Shown here piece after piece: positions 11,930 through 18,429 of a stretch of DNA of 30,000 nucleotides. A program made the position numbers and the translations under genes. Numbering within the stretch: position 1 is the stretch's first letter; the number at the start of each line of letters is the position of its first letter. The stretch covers positions 1 to 30,000 of the forward strand of contig JAHBMJ010001401.1 of assembly GCA_018398765.1 (NCBI GenBank), written 5' to 3'. The notes beneath the pieces are model-generated. The model did no database searches. It had not been told where the DNA came from and worked only from the letters and a program-made list of their open reading frames with translations. This stretch comes from Chromera velia (taxonomy: Eukaryota > Sar > Chromeraceae).

Positions 11930-14900
11930 CTCTTCGACATCTTTCGTCGAGACGTGAAAGAAGCGCATCCTGTCCTGCATCCTCGTTGCTTGTCTTTCGT
12001 GAATTTCTCTTGATTATTTCCTCTTGTTTACAGGACTATCTGCCTCTTGACCCTTGGCTTCTACACGTCCTTTCTTCCTTTCTCTCCTTCTTTCTTTGCA
12101 GGCTGCGTCTGAGAGGTGGCGGCTTTTGCTCTTGTCCCGGTCTCTTGAGGTGCTCTCAACTTCAGTCCACTTGTTGTTGGGTGAGAAGGCCAGAGCGGGC
12201 GGGAGCGTCGCGGTCGATTTGAGACCTGGAGACTACATCAAAGCGATCGAAGAGTCGGTAGACTTTTCTTTTCTGTTTGCGACGGGACAGGGGAAAGCAG
12301 GGGGAGAGAGAGAAGAAACATGCCAGTTGAAGGAAAAGAATGTTCCTCTCATCAAGCTCTGGTTGTCATTGAACGACGTGCTTTCTCTCGTGTCGTTGCT
12401 GTTCGGAATGAATTCCCTTTTCATTGCTGTCTGTGGCGTCCCCTGGCCCTTTTCATCATCTGCGGATATTTTTCGTCTCTGTCTCCAGTGGTCTCCCTCT
12501 GATTTGGTTTTTCTTTCGGTCTCCTAGCTTGTCTCACGTGTCAATTTTTCTGTTTATTTCTGTTGCATGCATCCTCCCCTGCCCGTCCTCTCCTCTCCTC
12601 TCCTCTCCTCTCTTCTCAGCCCGACTTCCTTCCTCCAAGGGCTCCCTGCGAGGCTCTGCTGCCGACTGATGGAGACGGGAGTGCTGGTGCCTCTGGTCCT
12701 CAAGATGGCGAGGGTGTCGACCCAAATCTTCTTGGGAAAGCCCGTTCCCCCCTGCCCTCCTGAGGCCGTAGAGGAGGAAAAGAGGAAAGACGCAGCAGAG
12801 AAGGCGAAGACCAAGGATGTAGACGTGGAAATGGGGGGGGAGGGAGAAGAGAGCAACGTGCAGGCAAACAGTCAGGAACCACCTGAGGAGAGAGCTGTGC
12901 GACTGTGGTTGTTTGAGAAGGAGACAGAACGATTCAACGACATGCAGACACATGTGAGTTCCTGAAGGATGGAAGATCCACGTATGGAAGGGAACCATGC
13001 ATAGGCATTCAATTGAAGCGAAGATCCCTCTATCTCTTCATTTCTCTTTTGGTCTCTCGATCCTGTACTGCACTGATCGTGCAGGGCGAATCGCATCTGT
13101 GAATCAGCCTACAGATATCCTCACAAGTGGTTCGAAGACAGTGCGGCAATCAAAGAAGAGTGTCAACAAAATACATTTCTTCTCACTGAATCGATGCATG
13201 GTGAAGTTTTTTGTTTTTCTGCAAGCATCAAGATCACTCTGAAGCTCTTTGGGTCAACGTTGTCTCTCCTTTCCACCTCCTCTGACGCTAGGATATGGTC
13301 CGATATTTGAAAACATGATCCATCGTATTGCTGCAGGCTGTGGAGCTCTTGAGGTGGACACTCTCTATTGCGGGTCGTTGTCTGAGCTCTGCTGCCCCTT
13401 CACCGTTTCTTCAGAAAAAAAGCGTGCGTCAGTCGAAGCTGCGGCGACAATTCAAAAAAGCACTGAGTGTCTTTGAGGAACTGGCATTTTGGGCGGGGAG
13501 GGTGGAATAGACCGAGGCACTACCATGAAGTGCTGCATGCATCCACACATCAAGTGTACTCAAAGAATGGTTTGGATATATGAGAAAAAAAGGAGAGAAG
13601 AGACATGCTGCTGCTGTAAAAAGTACTCACTCACTCACTTTATCCTTTCCATCATTTACATGAAAAGCAACTCGATCTGGCACACTGTCGAATAAGTAAG
13701 GACAACCGCGTCACTGCCCTTTTCTGCTTTCTTCTTTTCTCTCCTTTTCTCTTCTTTTCTCTTCGTGCAGATTCACCCGTCCTCTGTATCTGACTTTCTT
13801 CACGGACTATGCCGCGCCTTCATTCACCCTCTCACCTGTGCCTCAACGCTTGGAATCTCTACCCATCTGAGTGCGCACATCCGCCTTCTGGGACCGCTCC
13901 TCCACAAACCTGTGCACCTAGGTTGCCTCGACTCTGTGCTTAGAGCCGACGAAACGGAAAGTCTGGAGGTCCTTCCCTCTCTTCTAGAGCTCTTGAAGGA
14001 AGACTTGAAATCAACACTTCGGAAAGTGGGACTTCGAGAGACAGAGGGAGAGACAAAAAGAGGAGAGGACAGAAGGAAAGAGAGCGTTCAGACAAAGGAC
14101 ATTTCTAATTCCTCCTTCTGGTTCACCTGCGTCTGTCGAATTGTGGCCGTCTTGCGAGGAGCAGATAGCGGAAGCAAGAAGCTGCCGTCAGTCGAGACGT
14201 CGATCAAGCAAATGCATCTGAGCTCACTGGAAAGTCACGCACTCCTGCCTGCCTCCTGCGTTCCTTGAGCTTCTCAAGTAGAAACGCAAAAGCGTTCTCA
14301 TAGTCAATTTCTATGCCTGCCGGCTTACCGGTGTTTCCATCTTCTGGAATTTTAGCTCCCTCCTTTCCTCTTTGTATCGATTCTCTCTTCTCCTCTTCTC
14401 TTTTTCTCTCCTCTCCGTTCCTCTTCTCTTCTTCTTCTTCTTCTTCTTCTTCTTCTTCGACCGATCCATCAGGGTAGGCATGTCAATAACATCTGGGCAT
14501 TCAGTGATGCTTCCTTATACGAGCATGGCAGCCGGGGCCTCTCATCTCATCCAATTTCCCCCTTTCTGTCTTTGTCTCTGTCTGTGTCTCTGTCTCTGTC
14601 TCTCTGAACATGCCAATCAGGTCCTCTGCCCAAGCAAGCCCTTCAGTGGAACATACGGAGAGTGCTGAATCTGGAGACGCACAAAAGGAGAAAGAGAAAA
14701 AGGGGGAAGCAGAAGAAGAAAAGGACCCCTCGCCTTGGAGACTTGGGGCATCCACTGTGAAGACTCTCGTCGCGTCTTTCGGTGACCTCCTACGGATGCA
14801 CGTGAGGACATCGAGTCAGTCAGTCAGTCAGTTGTTGTTGGTATGTAGGTCGGTTCTCTCATCCATCTTCTTTCTCGTCCATCCATCTGTAACCATTCTG

Positions 14901-16694
14901 TTCTCTCTCTCCCCCGCCCCTCTCTCTCTCTTTCTCTCCCTTTTTTTTTTTCTCTCCCCCTGTTCATCTTTCTGGTAGAAAAGCACAAGGGCTGGCAGGA
15001 ATGAGCAGAAAGGAAGCGGGTTCTCTTCTGAATATCAATCTGATGAAAAGCGAGGATTGGCGAGAAGAGAGGACGTCGGACTGGTCGGCTGATGAGATCA
15101 GCACGTCAGATAAGGGACAGAGGAATGCCTTTCAATAAAAACGATGCATGACGCATTCCTCTGCAGAGGACCTCGGTGTACAGTCTCTCTGTCTTTGTGT
15201 ATGTGTGTGTGTGTGTGTGTGTGCGCGCGCGCGCGCACCTACCTACACTCCCTCTTCCCCTGTGCGTGGCCGGATGTGCAGATTTAGAGCTTGGAGTCCT
15301 CCTCGCTTCCGTCTGCCCTGAGGTGTCCCGTCTCTGCTCTGCACACCCGAAGAGAGTGGCAGAAGAGCTTGAGGGTCGGTCTGTGGGTCTCTTTCTGAAT
15401 TATTCATTCATTCGCTCATTCATTCATTTATTCATTCATTCATTCATTCATTCATTCATTCATCCCGTTTGCGTCTACGGTCCTCCATCACAATTAAGAG
15501 TCAAGGGTCAACAGGAGATAATGGGTTTGTTACTGTAGACAGTGTTGGGGTGATGGTCTCTGTGTGTGTGTTGGCCTCGGAAGTCTGTCAGACAAATCTG
15601 TTGCCATCATTGCAGCTGTCTCGGTCTCCCTCCCCCTCCACCACCATAGAGCCTTGCTGCTTTCCTGGGTATGCCACGGTGCATACTCCTGCAGTCTCTC
15701 TATGCGACCTTCTCCTTCCTTGATCATGAACAGGACAATACAGTTGCATCACAGTGCGATTTTGGATATATCGATAGTTAAATATGTGCTGCGACCACCA
15801 CGCTGTCGGGTCACTGGCTTCCCTCCCCCCCTCTTCTGCAGATGCCCTTGAAGAAGTCCTGCCGTTTCTTGAGAGTCGCTTGGGTTCTCAGACTGCGTCA
15901 GACGGCCCCGCAGAGACCTCGAGAGGGTCTGGTGGGACTGTGCTTGGAGGGGGAGAAGTTGGGGAAGGGAAAGAGACGAGCCTGCTGAGCGCTTTGAGGA
16001 CAGTCAACGGGGAGGCCGTCGGAGACGGCAAAGGTGGCTCGGACGGTCAGGCTGTTGTTTCCGGAGAGACGGAGAAGGAGAGGGGGGCAGGAGAGGGAGG
16101 GTACGCAGAGAGGGTACTCCGTGCTGCAGAGAGGACCCTTCTCAGGGAGCTTCAGTCAGTCGATTGATCGATGTCAAGGCTGTTCACAGGAGCTCTTGGA
16201 GGGTCTTTTTTGCCTTTCCCGAGATAATCAGTGTGTTTCCTTTCTTTGTGACGATGCGCGCAGAAGCTACGGAGTTGCCGACGCCTTTCCTGATCCATCC
16301 ATGTCCATTTCCACAATATCATATGCATTCAGATAGACGCATAGATTGTTGTACCGCCGCGTGCCTGTTGGCTTTTGTTCCGAGGTCTCTGCACATGAAT
16401 CTGACTCTGTGGACTAGGAAATTGAAGGTCTGTATGGCCGATGTAATTCGAGCGAGGGCTCTTAGACTTGCACGGCCATTGAAGTGTATGGCTGGCTTGC
16501 GGCATGCTCCCTCGATCTCCATGTCCGAGGTTGTTCCAGTTTCAGAAATCCACTCTGTTCCTTGCAAACCAAGCTGTGTGCATGTCCGCTGCAAGACAAT
16601 ATGTTTTTCGGAATGTGCTTGTGTCTCTACGAACAAGAGCTGTGTTGCTGTGTTGCAGGAGCATCAAGAGAAGCACGGAAAGAATTTTGAATGC
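2163..16694 (+). CDS. Large multi-exon gene, predicted helical scaffold-type protein (spliced span)
   Basis: This is the span of one plus-strand gene. Exons were chained where frame, phase, a TGCAG/TTCAG acceptor and a GT donor agree; many introns are phase 0, which explains why the open frames alternate along the region. The predicted protein is Leu-rich and apparently helical, with hydrophilic Glu/Lys/Gly inserts. Two pieces loosely recall the Nup205/Nup192 nucleoporin family: EIEIVPVHEEY followed shortly by F (9460s), and ERWRLLLLSRSLEVL (12110s). Other HEAT-like scaffolds would read similarly. The stretch 10265-11207 and the region around 13100 are unresolved. The 3' end is open: either TGA at 16165 or further exons beyond 16694. 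I do not assign a gene name. Confidence 0.6.
2598..2852 (+). CDS. Exon: large gene
   Basis: Acceptor GGGCTGCAG ends at 2597; the exon starts QFFVPWLRQ and ends AACTCCAGAGG|GTCAGT (donor 2853, phase 0). It contains a Glu/Lys/Gly-rich insert (about residues 14-32) followed by a helical stretch, SRMDFERVLRDKHRDLE. The next compatible exon lies 1.3 kb further, after the giant TTCC array. Confidence 0.7.
3056..4140 (+). repeat. Giant intronic (TTCC)n array with (TC)n, (TG)n and (TTC)n blocks
   Basis: From about 3056 to 3870 the plus strand is almost purely TTCC with scattered TTGC, CCGT and TTTC variants. It is followed by (TC)n at 3871-3904, more TTCC/TTTC to 3978, (TG)n at 3992-4060 and (TTC)n at 4105-4134. 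All of it lies within the intron between the exons ending at 2852 and starting at 4158. The long frames across it on both strands (Pro/Ser/Leu/Phe or Arg/Glu/Gly/Lys polymers) are repeat artefacts, not genes. Confidence 0.95.
4158..4436 (+). CDS. Exon: large gene
   Basis: Acceptor GCTGTCTTCAG ends at 4157. The 93-codon exon reads KGEACVKEIFEILWRLWTDG, then an acidic linker, then ALRAFLFVAMALKWAAWTSL, and ends FRGL|GTGAGG (donor 4437, phase 0). Two hydrophobic helices are separated by a charged linker. Open reading continues past the donor for 75 codons but becomes Gly-rich and unstructured, so splicing to 5039 (also phase 0) is preferred. Confidence 0.7.
5039..5156 (+). CDS. Exon: large gene
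   Basis: Acceptor GCATCCTTTCAG ends at 5038; the exon starts ALMQSAEGAKDVFEELVQTE, a clear amphipathic helix. The right boundary is ambiguous: GTGGCT at 5141 keeps phase 0, as in the neighbouring introns, whereas GTGGGT at 5157 gives phase 1 with no matching acceptor nearby. Confidence 0.6.
5481..5657 (+). CDS. Possible exon: large gene, low-complexity segment
   Basis: Acceptor GTTTGCTCGGCAG ends at 5480. The 59-codon segment (QPGARGKGAVPCVLPLPQLG, then KRRISERE) is open and flanked by GTGGGG at 5658, phase 0 on both sides. An alternative donor GTCGTT lies about 30 bases later, also in phase 0. The composition is Gly/Pro/Arg-rich and lacks obvious helices, so this may be a linker or simply intron sequence. 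Confidence 0.35.
5933..6028 (+). repeat. (TTTC)n microsatellite overlapping an acceptor
   Basis: A TTTC/TTCC run serves as the polypyrimidine tract of the proposed acceptor TTTCTCTTTCAG (ending 5994) and continues for about 30 bases into the exon as SRSFFLSFF codons. The same run read on the minus strand gives a Lys/Glu polymer that is not a gene. Confidence 0.85.
5995..6150 (+). CDS. Exon: large gene
   Basis: After the acceptor at 5994 the phase-0 frame reads SRSFFLSFFLWTRIEALG and then ALSLVLWSLPKIEDLG. Donor candidates are GTCAGA at 6151 (matching the GTC donor habit of this gene) or GTTGGT at 6163; both keep phase 0. The first ten residues come from the TTTC microsatellite, so an expansion there would lengthen the protein. 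Confidence 0.5.
6661..6969 (+). CDS. Exon: large gene
   Basis: Strong acceptor CTCTCCCTCTGCAG ends at 6660. The exon reads MPPPLALPLLFPSRLLFISL, then a Glu/Lys/Gly insert, then LKVALLLIHAAMEAAGTAE and a basic stretch KWERKRRKRNASK. It ends GACTCA|GTCAGT (donor 6970): 103 codons, phase 0 at both ends. The initial ATG is probably internal rather than a start. Confidence 0.65.
7203..7304 (+). CDS. Exon: large gene
   Basis: Acceptor TCTCTACCTGCAG ends at 7202. The 34-codon exon TGTSAAALDLCACSLAMG ... LLSEEALTALQ ends at GTCGGA (donor 7305), phase 0 both sides. It joins in frame to LNSRIAELVCFHTLGLL of the next exon, producing a continuous Leu/Ala helical stretch. The 54-base G run begins 15 bases into the following intron. 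Confidence 0.7.
7320..7373 (+). repeat. Uninterrupted 54-base poly(G) tract in an intron
   Basis: Bases 7320-7373 are all G. The run lies just inside the intron that follows the exon ending at 7304. Frames through it give poly-Gly or poly-Pro proteins, which are artefacts. A homopolymer of this length is unusual for G and might be partly an assembly or sequencing artefact. Confidence 0.95.
7862..7945 (+). repeat. Composite (TC)n(CA)n microsatellite
   Basis: (TC)n from about 7884 switches directly to (CA)n at 7913, ending around 7945; it lies in an intron. The same TC-to-CA junction recurs in another intron at 11871-11928. Confidence 0.9.
8060..8332 (+). CDS. Exon: large gene
   Basis: Acceptor CCCCGTGTGCAG ends at 8059. 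This 91-codon exon, phase 0 at both ends, reads LNSRIAELVCFHTLGLLPKQ, ..RIREELQPVFVVGRASEEE and ends VGTLVEEKSLDFLQ|GTCTGT (donor 8333). It is one of the most protein-like segments in the window: regular helix pattern, no low complexity. Confidence 0.8.
8854..8898 (+). CDS. Microexon (45 nt): large gene
   Basis: Acceptor CGTTCTGCAG ends at 8853 (a CAGCAG tandem, so a one-codon alternative is possible). Fifteen codons, QNGDSQDSLSMLRQL, end at GTCTGT (donor 8899), the same hexamer as the preceding donor, and phase 0 is kept on both sides. It has no ATG start and is easily missed by gene finders. Confidence 0.5.
9071..9163 (+). CDS. Exon: large gene
   Basis: Acceptor GGGTTGCATTGCAG ends at 9070. 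The exon MEVMPFLGSVRPTFSPNSTG ... YEKVMRATL ends at GTCCGT (donor 9164), phase 0. A later donor GTCTGT at about 9198 would add twelve residues but change phase to 1, which does not match the next acceptor. Confidence 0.65.
9450..9521 (+). CDS. Exon: large gene
   Basis: Acceptor GGTTCTGCCTGCAG ends at 9449. It has 24 codons, SRAVEIEIVPVHEEYDVESF then EEKF, donor GTACTG at 9522, phase 0 both sides. The pattern EIEI-x4-HEEY-x4-F resembles a conserved-looking IEVEL...EEYPLTRAF-type stretch of Nup205; this is the main, weak reason for mentioning that family. It is short enough to arise by chance. Confidence 0.65.
9565..9804 (+). CDS. Exon: large gene
   Basis: Acceptor GAGTCTGTCTGCAG ends at 9564, leaving an intron of only 43 bases before it. 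The exon starts NFQGGGVGRLVQAVEGLFFR, passes a Lys/Gly-rich insert, continues ARALHLFAWVLGFW and ends PPPH|GTCAGT (donor 9805; the donor lies inside a GTCA tandem). It has 80 codons, phase 0. An earlier donor just after the first helix is also conceivable. Confidence 0.55.
9882..9920 (+). CDS. Possible microexon (39 nt): large gene
   Basis: Acceptor CTTCGTGTTTCAG ends at 9881; YFGHSPIKHRRRT is followed by GTGCGG at 9921. Phase 0 is kept on both sides. The acceptor is good, the donor weak, and the frame stays open well beyond, so the exon could be longer. Confidence 0.4.
10106..10264 (+). CDS. Exon: large gene
   Basis: Acceptor CCTTCTCTGTTTCAG ends at 10105. In phase 0 it reads TNDAFCEKMRQHTWTHTVG, a Ser-rich link, then RRAGDAATTALLAFAAVQA, ending at GTGAGA (donor 10265). 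A second frame across the same bases (EQRELVELLHLPLDTSGG) is also open and plausible; phase continuity with the preceding exons favours the first. Confidence 0.5.
10422..10673 (-). other. Minus-strand open segment, possible nested gene fragment
   Basis: Inside an unresolved intronic interval the minus strand reads CACEGKFVESGDAVLVKSPG, then CIIQTCVHEYSLVD, then LALFILRETG, ending in TAA at about 10422. The GDAVLV...IIQ...FILRE pattern loosely recalls BAH-type beta folds but is far from diagnostic. The opposite strand is also open here (10462-10668). I cannot decide which strand, if any, is coding. Confidence 0.25.
10951..11070 (+). CDS. Candidate exon of uncertain membership
   Basis: Bounded by a good acceptor (GTTTGCCTTCCAG, ending 10950) and a good donor (CAACGGAG|GTAAGA at 11071), it reads SKPGQTPILNDQMLFHE ... 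QPDLCFAGPPVLDNGG. It needs two bases from the exon before and leaves one at its end, which fits neither the phase-0 donor at 10265 nor the acceptor at 11207. Either a further exon is missing or this belongs to an unrelated nested sequence. Confidence 0.35.
11208..11480 (+). CDS. Exon: large gene
   Basis: Acceptor GTGGATTCTTGCAG ends at 11207. The frame reads LLHGDRLCTNSREDMGGG, SFLLSLLALDLLPSLSCLA, then RMETGISSHTLETLVIRCAA: strong amphipathic/hydrophobic helices. The right end is uncertain. GTGTTT at 11481 leaves two bases, matching the one-base start of the next exon at 11718; GTGTCA at 11425 is an alternative. The exon feeding its phase-2 start has not been found. Confidence 0.5.
11718..11811 (+). 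CDS. Exon: large gene
   Basis: Acceptor TTTTCCATGCAG ends at 11717. After one split base the frame reads VLEDWNEDNSVREKGNSS, then KRKGLLESTERE, ending at GTCAGA (donor 11812), phase 0. It is highly charged and probably a linker. It joins in phase to DYLPLDPWLLH at 12034. Confidence 0.5.
11871..11928 (+). repeat. Composite (TC)n(CA)n microsatellite
   Basis: A CTCTCTCT run turns directly into CACACACA around 11897, within the intron following the exon that ends at 11811. It has the same architecture as the block at 7884-7945. Confidence 0.9.
12034..12066 (+). CDS. Possible microexon (33 nt): large gene
   Basis: Acceptor CCTCTTGTTTACAG ends at 12033; DYLPLDPWLLH is followed by GTCCTT at 12067. 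Splicing to the acceptor at 12101 would remove an intron of only 35 bases. The reading frame does change between the two blocks, so something must separate them. Alternatively this is intron and the exon simply starts at 12102. Confidence 0.4.
12102..12364 (+). CDS. Exon: large gene
   Basis: Acceptor CTTCTTTCTTTGCAG ends at 12101. The exon reads AASERWRLLLLSRSLEVLST, SVHLLLGEKARAGG, then LRPGDYIKAIEESVDF, and KNVPLIKLW. A GTC donor at 12365 (or another at 12392) leaves two bases, as required by the next exon; GTAGAC at 12255 is a phase-0 alternative. The W-x8-LEVLSTSVHLLL helix is reminiscent of Nup205-type solenoid repeats. Confidence 0.6.
12620..12953 (+). CDS. Exon: large gene
   Basis: A long pyrimidine tract (TCCTCTCC repeats) ends TTCTCAG at 12619. 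After one split base the frame reads PTSFLQGLPARLCCRLMETG, VLVPLVLKMARVSTQIFLG, an acidic/Lys insert (EEEKRKDAAEKAKTKDVDVE), then RLWLFEKETERFNDMQTH. It ends at the near-perfect donor GTGAGT (12954), phase 0. Boundaries are among the best in the gene. Confidence 0.75.
13085..13199 (+). CDS. Probable exon, exact frame unresolved
   Basis: A GTGCAG acceptor ends at 13084. One frame reads ANRICESAYRYPHKWFEDSA then IKEECQQNTFLLTESMH and looks protein-like, but its phase does not follow the donor at 12954. A shorter alternative, 13108-13161 (PTDILTSGSKTVRQSKKS, donor GTCAAC), keeps phase 0 on both sides. RNA data would decide. Confidence 0.35.
13337..13501 (+). CDS. Exon: large gene
   Basis: Acceptor CATCGTATTGCTGCAG ends at 13336. 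Phase-0 reading AVELLRWTLSIAGRCLSS, then LRRQFKKALSVFEELAFWA, ends at GTGGAA (donor 13502), just ahead of an in-frame TAG. The helix and basic pattern is consistent with the rest of the protein. Confidence 0.6.
13771..14186 (+). CDS. Exon: large gene
   Basis: A polypyrimidine tract ending CTTCGTGCAG at 13770 leads into IHPSSVSDFLHGLCRAFIHP, LSAHIRLLGPLLHKPVHLG, SLEVLPSLLELLKEDLKSTL and WFTCVCRIVAVLRGADSG. The donor GTCAGT at 14187 leaves two bases (CC), which pair with the single G of the next exon to give Pro. The frame otherwise runs on to a TGA at 14266. It is one of the strongest exons: long, Leu-rich and helical. Confidence 0.75.
14427..14460 (+). repeat. (TTC)n microsatellite in an intron
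   Basis: About ten CTT/TTC units occur within a longer pyrimidine-rich stretch (14350-14460) upstream of the acceptor at 14620. It translates as poly-Phe in one frame, which is an artefact. Confidence 0.85.
14621..14814 (+). CDS. Exon: large gene
   Basis: Acceptor ATGCCAATCAG ends at 14620. The first base completes the codon from 14186; the frame then reads SSAQASPSVEHTESAESG, a Glu/Lys-rich insert, and WRLGASTVKTLVASFGDLLR followed by MHVRTS. The donor GTCAGT at 14815 (inside a GTCA tandem) leaves one base, matching the two-base start at 15282. The alternative GTGAGG at 14802 does not match phase. Confidence 0.65.
15191..15240 (+). repeat. (TG)n(CG)n microsatellite
   Basis: GTGTGTGT from about 15197 passes into GCGCGCGC near 15223-15236, inside the intron before the exon at 15282. 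Alternating purine-pyrimidine DNA of this kind can adopt Z-form. Confidence 0.85.
15282..15374 (+). CDS. Exon: large gene
   Basis: A GGATGTGCAG acceptor ends at 15281. After the split Asn codon the frame reads LELGVLLASVCPEVSRLC, then HPKRVAEELE, with donor GTCGGT at 15375 leaving one base. That base plus AT of the next exon makes Asp, giving AEELEDALEEVLPFLESRL across the junction, a convincing continuous helix. Confidence 0.7.
15398..15463 (+). repeat. (ATTC)n microsatellite in an intron
   Basis: ATTCATTCATTC units with a few TTTA and GCTC variants, starting 24 bases after the donor at 15375. Confidence 0.9.
15842..16154 (+). CDS. Exon: large gene, near C terminus
   Basis: Acceptor CCCCCTCTTCTGCAG ends at 15841. 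The frame reads ALEEVLPFLESRLGSQ, a Gly/Glu-rich linker with ETSLLSALRTVNGEA, then YAERVLRAAERTLLRELQ. Two endings are possible: read on to TGA at 16165-16167 (C terminus RELQSVD), or use the donor GTCAGT at 16155, which leaves two bases and fits the microexon at 16659. The repeated use of GTCAGT in this gene makes the second attractive. Confidence 0.7.
16659..16694 (+). CDS. Possible microexon (36 nt): large gene
   Basis: Acceptor TTGCTGTGTTGCAG ends at 16658 and a strong donor GTAAGA begins at 16695. In phase with the donor at 16155 it reads RELQ|SIKRSTERILNA, leaving two bases at its end. The next compatible exon would have to begin with one base; the zinc-finger exon at 24108 does, but other downstream exons could too. 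Confidence 0.4.
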
Positions 16695-16839
16695 GTAAGA
16701 TCGGGTTCAGAGGAGTACAGAGCGGTGGAGACAGCTAGAAGCCAAATGTAGGCGCAAGGCAGAGTAGCGCTTTGTTGATCGATGAACCAGATATAGACTC
16801 ACGAAACAGGTCCTGCATGGTCGCTCAGCTTGAAGTCCT

Positions 16840-16932
16840 GCGGCTGTTAGCGGCTGTTAGCGGCTGCTGTTCAGAGCAAGACTCTGTGTATGACCCGAAA
16901 AAAAGCATGCATGCTCGAAGCATGCTTGCGGC
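16840..16932. repeat. Short tandem CGGCTGTTAG and GCATGC palindromic cluster
   Basis: CGGCTGTTAG occurs twice in tandem and a third time degenerated (CGGCTGCTGT) at about 16841-16870. It is followed by AGCATGCATGCT and GAAGCATGCTTGC near 16904-16930, two self-complementary GCATGC-based motifs. They lie at the border between the exon-rich and AT-rich halves. Confidence 0.6.
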
Positions 16933-17412
16933 CAGCTCATGGCCCAGTCGGACCTGGCGTTGAGCGCAAGCCTAGGCGCTTGCATGCTACCCAAACCGGT
17001 CGGACTTACAAGTAATGATACATCAGCGCACCATCAATCCTAGCTTCCTAACTTACAAGTAGCTCCATCATATGATGATACATTATGATCAGATGATCAC
17101 AACTACCTCGTCAAGCAAAAGCTCCTAACAAAGGCATCATGTTTGACCAGAGCGACCGGGCCGATTCAATTTAGTTTACAAAATTTAGCGTTAAATCTAT
17201 AAAGGCCTTGCACTATTTAAAAAAAACGAATTAAATCTTAAATTAAACTTCTATTATTTTTTTTTCTAGTTTTTTAATACTCGCCCAGGGCCTACATGCC
17301 TAGACGCCTGCTTGAAAAAAAAAAATGTCTCTGACCCTTCACTCTAGCCTTTACTTTTTTTTTTTTGCCGATACTCGCCGACAACCTAAAGTGACCTAGA
17401 AAGTGATAAAGA

Positions 17413-17640
17413 ACTGTTGTTCAAGTGTTGCACAACTTGCAGTACAAGTATTGTTTCAGTATACGTTATACAAGTGCATGTTATTTAGGTGTTGCACAAG
17501 TGTTGTTTAGGTGTTGCACGATCTAAAGTGACAATTAAACAATTAAAACTGTTGTTCAACTGTTGTACAAGACTTAGTGTTATTTAAGTGTTATACAAGT
17601 GTTATTTAGGTATGTTTAGGTGTTACACAACTGATGTTGA
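17413..17640 (+). repeat. Degenerate 20-25-bp repeat (GTTRTTTAGGTGTTGCACAA)n
   Basis: Variants of TTATTTAGGTGTTGCACAAG recur: CAAGTGTTGCACAACTT, TTATTTAGGTGTTGCACAAG, TGTTTAGGTGTTGCACGA, TTATTTAAGTGTTATACAAG, TGTTTAGGTGTTACACAA. The array is about 230 bp with unit drift. It is non-coding in all frames. Confidence 0.6.
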
Positions 17641-18429
17641 AGCAAAAAAGTCTAGCAAAAAAGTAAAAAAGAAAAGAAAAAAAAAATCTTCTTAGTATAA
17701 AAATAGTATAAATTATCCAGTTTTTTTTTCTGTAGCAGGCGCCTAACTGTGTGCAGGGCCTAAAATCTTTTTAAATGAGGCACTGTGGTAAAGGCATGGT
17801 AAATGTTTAGATCTGAGTTAAAGACTGAATAAAACTAGGAATGGAAGTGAAAGCTAGAGTGAAACTAAAAAAATATATATGTTAGCAGCGTCAACGGCGC
17901 CCTAGAAGAAGAGACAAAGCCTAGGGCAAAGCGATTTCTAAAGAATTAAACTGGTAGGAATTGTGCATGTGAAATGGGATAGGACGGCAAAACAAATATG
18001 TCAGTATATGTAAACACGACTCCAAGCCGCTCATCACAGGGTGGCAAGCGGATGCTCAAAAGGGACATAAAGAGGAGTGTGAAGAGTAAGCGTCGAGGGA
18101 AGGGCGGCCGCAGCGGCTGCGATTGGTTTGGAATTAGTTTAGAAATATCAATTTTCAAATTAGTTTTTTTAAATGTAGATCATTTTTTTAAGTAAATTAT
18201 AGTAAATTGATGTATAAACTAGGGAGCAGCACGTCTGGTGTATGTACTAGATTTTGGAGCTGATATGACCAAAAAAAAATGAAAATTTCATTTGGTTTTT
18301 TAGTAACAAAATATTTTTTAGGTGCGGCTTGATGAGTTACTTCCAAAAAACATAAAATTTTGGTGTGGGTTATTCGTTGTGTTATAGGTTATAGGGGTTA
18401 AATACATGTCGCTTCGTGATGTTATGGAT

